From positions 1 to 18,805 of the forward strand of contig JADGIZ010000231.1 in assembly GCA_027604665.1 (NCBI GenBank): 18,805 bases of DNA, read 5' to 3'. The stretch's first letter is position 1. Each line of letters begins with the position of its first letter. A program made the translations under genes and the position numbers. The notes beneath the pieces were generated by a model that was not told where the DNA came from, made no database searches, and saw only the letters and a program-made list of their open reading frames with translations. This document shows, in pieces, positions 1 through 12,800 of this stretch. Origin of the DNA: Polyrhizophydium stewartii. Its lineage: Eukaryota > Chytridiomycota > Chytridiomycetes > Rhizophydiales.

Positions 1-3000
1 GCCTGTGCCCGCCGCCGTCTCAGCCGGCCAACCCTGTCCGCCAGAGCCCGGCACTCCTTGGCCTCTGTTCCGACAAGCTGCCCGCCGGCCGACGACCCCA
101 CCGCCCGCGACCCCGCCTCTTCCGCCGGCTTCAAGCGCAAGGCGCAGCCGCATCTCGACTCTCCCGACCTTATGCCCATGCTCAAGGTGCCTGCGATGCT
201 GCCGTCCACCGCCGCTGCTGTCGCCGGTGGAGCTGACGCCTGCGATCCATCTCCGCCCGCCGCCAGCACGACCCCCAGCGCCGGGGGCTCTCTCTCCCGC
301 CCAACCCGCGCTGGTCGTCCTCGTCCTCGTCGTCGTCGGCAGCAGACACCTCGTTCGACTCGTCTGCCGACTGGCCCGCCGGCTCGACCGCGTCGGCGTT
401 GGCGGCGTCCTCCACGTCGACGGCGACGGCCGCCCACCTCGCCGTCGCGACCACCGTCACCGTGTCGCCGCCCACGCCCGACCACGACCCCATGGACACC
501 AGCCCGCCGCGCAAGCGCCACGCCAAGTCGGCTCGGCTGTCCTCGCCGCTCCAGCTTCGCGCGTCGTTGCTTGGGCAGCAACAACACCACGACGACGCCG
601 ACGACGACAACGACCTTCACCTGCTCCTGCAACAGCAGCAACTACAGCAGCAGCAACAGCAGCAACAGCAGCACCAGCAGCAACAGCAGCAACAGCAGCA
701 ACAGCAACAACAGAACCTCCAGCAGAATTATCTCCACCAGAACCCGCACGGCGCAAGCCCGACATCGCCCATGCATCAGGCGCCGGGCCTCCTGCCGCAG
801 CCGCAGCTGCGACCCCGCCCCATGTCCGTCGGCGGCGGGAGCAGCGGTGGCGGCGGCGGCGCCGCGCAGCTCGCGCGCTTCTCGATGGTCAGCCAGTCCT
901 CTGCCCGCACGTCGATTTTGTCAACGTCGTCGTCGGAGATGCACTACCTCGACTCTCGCGACTCGGTCATGACCAGCCCGGACTCGGTGTTCTCGCAGAA
1001 CACGCCAAAGCGCCAAAAGGTTGCCGAGGAGATCCTCGACACCGAGCGCCGCTACTTTGATTGTCTTGTTATCCTTATTGACGTGCGTGGGTCTGCTTGC
1101 CGATGCCGTGCTGGCGAGGTGGCTTTGATGTTGCTTGTCGTTTGTCCGCCCAACGCGCGGCAACACGTGCGGCGCATCGCTTGTGTCTGTGGACGCGTTT
1201 CGGACAAGGGGGTCTGTGTGCTGAAACTCGCGATGCCGTCATTGCCGTGGTCCCTGTGCCCTCGCGCCCGGCCACAAACCCTGTCCCGCCACGCCATCGC
1301 ATCGGCCGACCGCGCAGCTCTTTTATACACCCTTGCTCGGGCTCTGCGGCACGCCGCAAGAGATTGTCTCGAGGCGCACCATCAACGACATTTTTTCCAA
1401 CATTCGGGGCATCTACGGCGTCAACCATGAGCTGCTCAACGAACTGCGCAGCCGCATCGAGACCGTTCCTTTCGATGCAAGCAGAACGCTGATCGGCAAT
1501 GTGTTTCTTACTTTGGTGAGTCGAAGCTTTGGCCCGTGCGCTTGTCCCGCGTACCAAGGCCGCCGCACTGACACGCAAGCTGCGCATGGGTCCGCGGCCA
1601 GACGCCGTACCTCAAGATGTACTCGCTTTACACGACCAACTTTAACCGCGCTTTGGCGCTTGTGACGGAAATCGCGCAGAAGAACCAGGCCTTTGCCGCG
1701 TTCACTCGGGTGCGTCTCTTTCCTCGAGAACTGCACTGATCGGACCCTGGATTCTGATTGCTTTGACGGTGCTTGTGGGTTTTTGGCGATACAGGAGCAA
1801 GCCAGGCGGCCAGAGTGCAAGGGCCGCATCCTGCAGACCTTTTTGATCGAGCCCGTGCAGCGCATCCCGCGGTATAAGCTCCTGCTTGAAGACCTTGTCA
1901 AGCACACGCCAGAGAATCACCCCGACTACGGAGACCTCAACAAGGCGCTCAAGCGCATTTCCGAAGGTTCGTTTTCATCGCAGCTTGAGGCGCAAGCCGG
2001 GCTTGGCGGAGTGGCCTTGGTTCTTGTGTTGCTGACAAAGCATGTCGCGCTCCTTGAAGTCGCAACTTTTGTCAATGAGGAGATCCGCAAGCATGAAAAT
2101 GTCCTGCAGATCATCGAAATCCAAAAGAACCTGCTCAACTTGCATGAGGTGCGTGCGTGTGGCGGATGCAAGGGCTCCACCACCATGAAGGCTGATTACT
2201 TTCCTGCGCGCCTATGCCTTGTAGTCGCTGTTGGCTCCCGGCCGCCGCTTCATTCACCGCGGCCGAGTCCAAAAGGTGCGCAGTCATCCATACACTTTGA
2301 ACCGCTTTGCTTGTGAGCAGAGCAGCTTACGAAGTGGCGCAGATCTCGCGAAAGAGCCACCAACCGCGTGAGCTCATCTTGTTCTCGGATATATTGATCT
2401 ACGCCAGGTGACGTTTGGTTGCGAGCCGACATGAATAGCGTCTGGATGGCTGGCTGACGCGCTAGCGGACGATTGCGCGGCAACAGCCCTGTCACGCCGC
2501 TGCTCGAAGACCAGGTCATGTTCCATCGCAAGCTTCTCTTGGACCAGTGTCGCATCGAGGACGTGCCGGACACCGACGGTGCGCACCCAGCCCTGCTTGT
2601 GGCGCTGCCGTCCGTCTCGCGCGCGCTGACCCGCTGCTTTGTGTCACGACGCAGTCGTCAAGAACCGCTTTCTGATTGTGACGCGGGAAAAGTCGTTCGC
2701 TGTGTATTCAGACACGCCCGAGGCCAAGCAAAAGTGGCTTGAGCAGCTGCGCTCGACGATTGACGAATGGATCGCGTCGCGCGAGACGTTCAGGATCGGT
2801 GTGTTGCCGCTACTTCGCAGCTTATGTGCACTGTGTGCGGACGCTCATTGCCGAGCCGTGCAGCTGCATCGGGAAGCGCATCGTCTTGCGAGGCAGCACC
2901 GTATGTCGCGCCTGTCTGGGTCCCCGACAGCCTTGCGGACCACTGCCACCTTTGCACGACCGAGTTCACTTTGTTCAATCGCAAGGTTGGCCGTGCTCGT

Positions 3001-3894
3001 CGGGGAATGTCTTGCTGGTGCACGCTGACCGGCCTCGTCAGCATCACTGCAGATCGTGCGGAAACGTTGTGTGCAATTCGTGCTCGGCCAACGTGAGCGC
3101 CGCAGCGAGACGACGCAGATGCGTCAGAGTATCGGGAGCTGACCGATGGCGCGCGCAGTCGTTTTACGTGCCCATCAACGGCCGCGAGCGACTGGAACGC
3201 TGCTGCGACGCGTGCTTCCAGGACATTGTGCGCGAGCAACGGTTCCGCGTCCATATCGCCGCCGCGCCGCAGTCAGTTGTTGCGGGCACGCAGGTCGCAG
3301 CAGGATCGGTGTCTTCGACCAAGCATCTGGCGCACGAGCACGTTGTCACTGATCCGGACAACGAGCCCTCGTCGCCGACGAAGCGGATCGCCGGCCAGCC
3401 TGGCACTCTCGCTTCTGCGGCGCAGCCGGCGTCGGCCGCCATGGCACTCTGGTCGCACCGGGTGGGGAGCCCATCTTGCGGACATGCTAGCTTGCGCGGG
3501 CGCTGTTCTGATCAAAGCGATTGCAGACCGACTCGATGCGATGCTCGCTGTGCCGTGAGCCGTACACGTACCTGCGTATGATGGTGAGCTTGTTCTTTTG
3601 GCGCGGCGATGCTGTTTGGGCATTCAACTGACGCTTTGCCCTGTCGTCTCTCGTCTGCCTGGCTCCAGCAAATATGTTCAAAATGCCAGCGCCGCATGTG
3701 CGCCGAGTGCGTGTCTCGATGCGCACCATCCCAGTGTGATCCGTGCTCGCGAGGTGAGCCGGGCAGACGCCAGCGTGCAGATTGGCTCTTGTTTCTGACC
3801 CAGCCTTTTGGCACAACCGCCAGGCATTCGGCCGGACGAGATTGTCATCAACCCAAGCGGTGGCTGGAGCTACCGCTTCCCCGAGGGTCCGTAG
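1..3894 (+). CDS. FGD-like Rho guanine nucleotide exchange factor (poly-Q, DH, PH, FYVE, second FYVE-like finger), 5' partial
   Basis: Predicted exchange factor that would load GTP on a Rho/Cdc42-type GTPase at phosphoinositide-rich membranes. Exons: <1-186, 267-1082, 1318-1515, 1602-1709, 1795-1966, 2060-2148, 2225-2275, 2343-2407, 2466-2578, 2655-2798, 2864-2985, 3042-3092, 3159-3461, 3527-3583, 3669-3753, 3824-3894 (about 876 residues in the window). The exon at 2864 could instead begin at 2897. In residues counted from the window start: Ser/Pro-rich and poly-Q region to about 310; DH domain about 314-515, starting AEEILDTERRYF and containing FLIEPVQRIPRYKLLLEDL; PH domain about 524-645 (LAPGRRFIHRG ... 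KWLEQLRSTIDEWI). The FYVE domain at about 670-724 shows WVPD, RKHHCRSCG and four Cys pairs (675/678, 691/694, 699/702, 721/724). A second Cys cluster lies at 812-851. DH-PH-FYVE order is that of the FGD family, whose members act on Cdc42 in animals. The start lies upstream. Frame at bases 1-60 is uncertain. Confidence 0.85.
630..713 (+). repeat. Poly-glutamine tract in the RhoGEF N-terminus
   Basis: Twenty-eight consecutive codons, all CAG or CAA except one CTA (Leu) and one CAC (His), encode a glutamine run. A few more Gln codons follow just downstream. CAG and CAA are interspersed, not a pure CAG run, which should make the tract less prone to length change. A short glycine-rich stretch follows near 834-862. 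Both lie in a disordered-looking region before the DH domain. Confidence 0.9.
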
Positions 3895-3995
3895 CCGGCA
3901 AGCGAATAAGAGCGCAAGTGCACTTTTGTTGCGCACGCACTGCATCGACTGTATTTGAGCAGCGCGCGCGCGCAAAGCCACGGCCGCTGAGTCCC
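3895..3995. other. Convergent intergenic gap between RhoGEF and CFAP100
   Basis: About 100 bases separate the two stop codons, so both 3' UTRs must be short or overlap. On the plus strand AATAAG at 3905-3910, eleven bases after the RhoGEF stop, is a possible variant poly(A) signal. I see no canonical AATAAA on either strand here and no gene. Confidence 0.4.
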
Positions 3996-6725
<2,730 letters not shown>

Positions 6726-6855
6726 GGCGGTTGCTGGCGCAAGGCCGCAGGCGGGCATCTCCAGGCGCGGCGGGCGGCCCGGCGGCCAATCAGCGCGCGG
6801 CAGGCGAGCGGCCCAGCGAGCCCGAGCTCTCGGCCGCCTTGCCCAGCATCTCGAC
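6726..6855. promoter_or_regulatory. Shared bidirectional promoter of CFAP100 and TRP5, with CCAAT box
   Basis: The region is only 130 bases between the start codons of two divergent genes. It contains GGCCAATCAGCG with CCAAT at 6786-6790, a good match to the consensus bound by NF-Y/HAP complexes. It otherwise consists of G/C-rich sequence with no evident TATA box. Because the two genes differ so much in role (axoneme and amino-acid synthesis), either the promoter is asymmetric or both are broadly expressed in some stage. Start sites are not visible from sequence. Confidence 0.55.
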
Positions 6856-9800
6856 ATGGCCGCCCACCTGCGACACGCCTTTGCCCTTGCGCAGCAGCAG
6901 AGTGCGCATACTCACCGCCGCGCGCCCGCCGCCCGTCCGCAGCGCTGACGCCGCCGCCCGCCTGCCGCCCGCACAGAACGCCCCGCCTTTGTTGCGTACC
7001 TGACCGCCGGCTTCCCCGAGCGTGACGAGACCGTTGATGCCATGCTGGGCCTCGAGGCCGGCGGCGCCGATGTAATCGAGCTCGGTGCGTGCGGTCCTCT
7101 TGCGCAGCATGCCCGCCCTCTGCCGCCGCTGTTGCGGCTGCCGCCGATGCCTTCGCGGCGCGGGCAAGCTGGTGCCGGCGGACCGTCGCTGACCGCCAAC
7201 ACTCCTTCGGCCCCGCAGGCGTGCCCTTCTCGGATCCCATTGCCGATGGCCCGACGATCCAGGACTCGAGCTTCGTGCGTGCACTCGCCCGCCGCGCCGC
7301 CCGCCCCATGCGCCCGCGTGCGGCTCCCGCCGGCCGTGTCTCGGCCGCGCGGGGGGGACGCCGCGCCTGTATCGCTTCTTCCGCGGGACGGCCGTGTGCG
7401 CTGACGCTCTCTGTCCGCACCGCCCCTCGGCCCGCGACGCCTGCGACGCCGCCCATGCGGCCTCCAGGCGGCGCTGCAGAACGGCGTCGACCTGCCGGCG
7501 TGCCTCGACTACGTGCGCGAGGCCCGCGCGCGCGGCCTAGCCGTGCCCGTCGTCTTCATGGGATACTACAACCCCTTCCTCAACTACGGCGAGCACAAGC
7601 TGATGCAGGACTGCAAGGCTGCCGGCGTCAGCGGCTTCATCATCGTCGACCTGCCGCCCGAGGAGGCCGTGCGCTTCCGCAACCTCGCCAGCGAGCATGG
7701 GTGCGTGCCGCCTGCCGCCCGCCCGCGATCGCCCGCCGGCCCGATGCCGTCTTGGCGGTGCCGTAATCCACGTCATCAGCGTTGGGCTGACCCGTCACGG
7801 CAATCGCATCGCCGCCGGCTCCGAGCCGCAGTCTGAGCTACGTCCCTCTCATTGCCCCGTCGACCAGTGACGCCCGCATCGAGCGCCTGGTCGGCGTCGC
7901 CACGAGCTTCATCTACGTCGTCAGCACGCTCGGTGTCACGGGCGCCCGCGACAGCGTCAGCAGCGATCTGCCTGCGCTCGTTGCCCGCATCAAAAAGTAC
8001 ACCAGCCTGCCGCTGGCCGTCGGCTTCGGCGTCTCGAACCGCGATCACTTTGTGCACGTTGGCGCGCACTCAGAGGGCGTCGTCATCGGCTCCAAGATCA
8101 TCACGACCCTCAAGAACGCCCGTGGGTTCTGACGTTGCCCTGCGCATGCAGATCGCGCGGCGCATCTCACGCTCCGCCGCCTGCCCGCCGTGCACGCCAA
8201 CGTTTCCGCGGATGCATGCAGCCCGCGGCCAGCGTGCCGCCGCCGTCACCGCCTTTGCCCGCGAGATCACCCAGCGCGCCGACATTGTCAAGTCTGCCGC
8301 GCCTGCCGCCGAGAGCGCCTCGACAGCCGCCCCCGCCAAGGAGACCGACGCCCTGCCGCACGTCCTTCCGCCGCGATTCGGCGAGTTTGGCGGGCAGTAC
8401 GCCCCCGAGGCGCTTGTTGACTGCCTCGACGAGATCGAGCGCGCCTTCAACGATGCGCTCAAGGACCCTGCTTTCTGGGAGGAGTTCCGCTCGTACTACT
8501 CGTTCGTGAACCGCCCGTCGCAGCTTCACAAGGCCGACCGTCTGACCGAGGAGTGTGGTGCGTGCTATCTCGCGTGCCGGCGCCCAAACCCTGTGCGCGC
8601 TGACGGCGGAAGCTCGTCCGCAGGCGGTGCGCGCATCTGGCTCAAGCGCGAGGACCTCAACCACACCGGATCGCACAAGATCAACAACGCCCTCGGCCAG
8701 GTGCTGCTCGCCAAGCGTCTGGGCAAGCGCCGCATTATCGCCGAGACGGGCGCCGGCCAGCACGGCGTCGCCACGGCCACCGTGTGCGCCAAGTTTGGCC
8801 TCGAGTGCATCATCTACATGGGCGCCGAGGACGTGCGTCGCCAGGCACTCAACGTGTTCCGCATCCGCCTGCTCGGCGCCAAGGTCGTGCCCGTCGAGTC
8901 GGGCTCCAAGACGCTCAAGGACGCCATCAACGAGGCCATGCGCGACTGGGTCACCAACGTGCAGACGACCCACTACCTCATTGGCTCGGCGATCGGTCCG
9001 CATCCGTTCCCAACCATTGTGCGCGAGTTCCAGTCCGTCATCGGACGCGAGACCCGCGAGCAGATGCTTGCGCTCACAGGCAAGCTGCCCGACGCAGTTG
9101 TCGCCTGCGTCGGCGGCGGCTCCAATGCCATCGGCATGTTCCACCCCTTCATCAACGACAAGTCGGTGCGCATCTACGGTGTCGAGGCCGGCGGCGACGG
9201 CGTCGAGACTGGCCGCCACTCGGCCACGCTCTCGGCCGGCCGCCCTGGCGTGCTCCACGGCACCAGGACGTATCTGATGCAGGACAAGGACGGCCAGATC
9301 ATCGAGACCCACAGCATCAGCGCGGTGAGCACCTGCACGGCCTCGAGTGCTCGCTGGTCGCACCATCGGCATCGCGCTGACTCGTGCCTGTGCAGGGCCT
9401 CGACTATCCGGGCGTCGGCCCCGAGCATGCCTGGCTCAAGGACTCTGGTCGCGCCAACTACATCGTGGCCACCGACGCCGACGCCATGATCGGCCTGCGC
9501 AAGCTGTCGCAGACCGAAGGCATCTTGCCCGCTCTCGAGACGGCCCATGCGGTTGCCAAGGCCGTCGAGATTGCGGCCTCGATGCCCAAGGACTCGGGTG
9601 CGCAGCGCCGCCGACGCTGTGCTGTCATCTGCGCCGATGCTGACGTGCGTCCCGCAGATCTCGTCATCTGCCTCAGTGGCCGCGGCGACAAGGACGTTGT
9701 GTCCGTCGCCGAGTCGCTTCCCAAGCTTGGCCCCAAGATCGGCTGGTGCGCAGCCGCTGTATTCCCGCACCGACAGAGACGCAGCCAGTCGCTGACCCCT

Positions 9801-9865
9801 GCATGTGGCGGCGCAGGGACCTGCGCTTTGAGGGCAGCACCTCGGGCATCAACCCGGCCCACTAA
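6856..9865 (+). CDS. TRP5: Tryptophan synthase, fused alpha-beta polypeptide
   Basis: Catalyses the last two steps of tryptophan synthesis in the cytosol: cleavage of indole-3-glycerol phosphate to indole (alpha), then condensation with serine (beta, PLP-dependent). Exons: 6856-6901, 6977-7084, 7219-7274, 7468-7700, 7832-8121, 8222-8557, 8624-9324, 9396-9597, 9658-9745, 9817-9865; 702 residues, matching the roughly 707 of yeast Trp5. The alpha part (about 1-245) carries the catalytic acids Glu50 in VIELG and Asp61 in [13 protein letters not shown] linker with PRGQR follows. The beta part (about 280-702) has the PLP lysine Lys375 in HTGSHKINN, Glu397 in AETGAGQHG (22 residues on, as in bacterial TrpB), the phosphate loop GGGSN at 520 and SGRGDKD. 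It ends [17 protein letters not shown]. All catalytic residues checked are intact. Alpha-then-beta order is the fungal arrangement. Confidence 0.96.
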
Positions 9866-12800
9866 ATGTGATAGTACTGTCGCCCCGCACGCACGCGCAT
9901 CGATGAATAAAGCACCATGTGTCAGCAAGCAGCCTGCTTTGGGAAGCATGCCGCCGGCGCTCACCTCGTTAAAGTTGAGCCGCGTGCCCAGCAGCTTCAG
10001 GTTCTGGTCCGGGTGGTCGGCCAGCGTGGCAAGCAGTCCCGTGATTTGCGTCTGACGTGCGAAATGGGAGTTAGCAGGGCAGTGCATGTCCGTGCATCCT
10101 GCACGGCAGCATGCATGCCAGACCCACATGGAACATGTCGACGGCATCTTGCAGCTGCCCGCGCACACCGTCGACCCGAGCCGCCGATGGACGGGCTGCC
10201 CGCATCGCGTCCTGCGATGCCTTGCCAAGAACGCCAAACTGGCTCTGTCGGCGTCCCGCAGCGTCAGCACGCGCAGCCGCCGGTGTCCCCGCACGCTCGC
10301 GGAGCAACGATCCCACAATCCCTGACCTCGAGATCGCTCTGGTACTTTGAGCTCGACTGCTCGCTGAGAAAGCGCTGTTCATCTGCCGCAAGCCGGAACA
10401 CGCTTTCCTGCACTTGATCGAACGCCAAGATCACGTCAAAGATCTTGAACAGCTTGACCGCAATCGGGTTCTTGGCGGAGGTCACAGCCAAAAGGCCCTT
10501 GAGCGCAATCGCATTCAGGTACTTGTTGTGAGCCGCAATCAGCACATCCAGATCGCCCGTCTTCTTGCGGATAAACTCTGAAAGCTCGTCCCAGGAGCAT
10601 TCTATGACCTCGAACAGAATGTAGTGCTGCAGCTGGTTGACAAAGTGCACCATCTCGGACCGCAGCACAAAGCACTGCTGAATCTCCTGCGTGAATCCTG
10701 ATCACCAAGGAGCCGTGCCAAGGCAGCATCAGCGGTCGGATCCAACTTGCGATATGCACCAACGCTGCGCTCCGACAACGCACCGGGCACGGATCGCAGA
10801 GACTTGGACCCCTTGGTCTGTTTGCGCCAGCCAGACGACAGCGCGTGCTCGACGCGCTTGAGCCGCCACAGGAACGTGAACAGCTTGAGGTATGTGATCA
10901 TCGCCTGCGGCGTCAGGATTGTGTTGATGGGCGAATCGACATGGTAGTCGAGCGCAAAGATATCCCATCCTGTGTCGCCGCCGGATGCCTGTCGTTTGCA
11001 CAATCAGCCTTCAGCGCCAAGCTCATGCGGACACGCCTGATAAGGCTTGGTCGTCCCCTTGCTCTCATGCACTCACCTCGAGCAAGCGGACGTCGAGGCG
11101 CTTGAGGATGTCTGGGTTGTCATATTGCGCGTTTGACGAGCGAATAGCCGACTCGAGTGTGCCTGTCAGATTGTGGCGGTAAATGGTGCTCGCCGGCTTT
11201 GATAGCGACGGACTGTGCGACGCTGGTTAACGAAACCATCGGAGAACGCCGGCTCTTCACACATGAAGCACGCCGAGCGGCCTCACCCCAGCGAGTCCAT
11301 GAGATATTGCACAAAGTCGCCCTGACCAAGGAGGACGTACCGCTTGAGCGCCTGAAGATGCTCCGCAAGACGGTACTTTTCAAACAACACGCTCAGGAGA
11401 TGCGCGCTACTGGTTTGGTACGCACTGTCGATCGAGAACTCGAGCTTCTTGAGATCGCCGTACTGCACATCTGCGCGCGCCACGGGCGTGGGCAAAAGTC
11501 AGTGCCATACAACAAGACCAACAAGCACACTGCAACGCGCGCACCGGTAGGCTGCTTGGACCACGTTGCGGCGTAGGTCGAGTCGTTGCACGTGTGTCGC
11601 ACAAAGTTGAGCGACTTGCCGATCAGAAATACCTTCTTGGCGAGCGGCTTGCTGATAAACGCCGGCACCATCTCGTAGTTGAGCAGGTACTTTGACCGCC
11701 ACAGGTTGCTGTCGTCGGCGGAGGGATCAATGGTCACAAAGAACTCGCCAAACGGGTCCTCGAGCTCGCCTTCGTAGATCCACCGTTGGAGCATGCGGTA
11801 AAACGGCCTTGAGATCTCAAGCAGTAGCTTGCGAATGTAATCGTGCACGCCAGGGTCGCCGTGGGACACGTAGTTGTGCACCATCGAGATGAGCGCGCCG
11901 CCTTTGTGGCCTGCAGACCCGCACGACTCTTGTAAGCATGCGCGACGCCAATTGCTTCACGATTCCGCAGACTCACTTTTGCATGATTCGGACAGGACAC
12001 TCAGATTGCGAAGGCGCTTGAGCGGGCCTTGAACCCACACAAACAGCCGCCGCAGCGTGACGCCTTGGGCAAAGAATGAGACGGAGCTCAACTCGTTTGT
12101 CTCGAGCTGGTTCTCGATCATGGCGACGAGGCGGTAGTAATCGACCAGCTCGCTCTGGATCGTCGAGTAGAAGCTCTGCTCGTACAGCCCCAGCGAGGGG
12201 GACTGGATGGCTGTCTTGAGCTGCTGGTTGATCTTGCGGTACAGCCATCCGACCTCGCACAGGTGGCGCACGAGCTCGCGAGTCGGCTTGGGCACAGTGA
12301 GCTGCGAATCGGCGATCGTTAACATGCGTCTTTGGCTGTTCGAACGACCAGTATTGACGCACCGACGGATCGAGCACGAAAAAGTCGGACTCATCGTCAA
12401 ACTTGATGTGCTTTCCGTCGACGCCCTGGAACACAAACAGCACGTCGTGAATGATGTCGGTCTCGGTGAGGGTGTTTTTGAGAGCTGCGTGTGCGAGTCA
12501 TCGTAAGTCTCTTCAGCTCGCTCGTGCGGCTTTCATCGCAGATGCGCACCATCCTCGACGTGCTTTGGCGTGTAGTATGCGCTGAAGACGCTGGCGCGGG
12601 GTGCGGCGTCTGGCTCACGCGCAGGAGCTGCCGACCAAGGAGGCATGCCGCCGTTGAACCTGCTTGAAGGCACGTCGGCGGCAGGTGTTGCGTGCCGCTG
12701 CTCGGGAGTGTGTATTGCACGCAAGCCGAGACTCAGCACGGATGCACTCGTGGTCTGGGTAAGCGCAACGATGAACAGTCAGCATGCGGCGGCACATCGC

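Noticed and set aside
172..267. Apparent frameshift in the RhoGEF N-terminus near base 290
   Set aside because: An 80-base intron at 187-266 (AAG/GTGCCT, CTGAC, CGCCAG) joins the two frames cleanly, so no indel or sequencing error is needed.
630..713. CAG-rich array as a CRISPR or other repeat-spacer element
   Set aside because: It is contiguous trinucleotide coding for glutamine inside an open exon, with no spacers, in a eukaryotic gene.
8167..9372. Long (401-codon) open frame antisense to TRP5
   Set aside because: It lies wholly opposite well-conserved TRP5 beta exons. High G+C makes stop codons rare in all frames, and the translation shows no recognisable domain.
7852..9489. A single 545-codon frame apparently covering the TRP5 beta part without introns
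   Set aside because: Only the stretch from 8222 to 9324 is real beta sequence, and even this contains the in-frame intron 8558-8623. The start is the wrong frame of an alpha exon, and the end runs into an intron.
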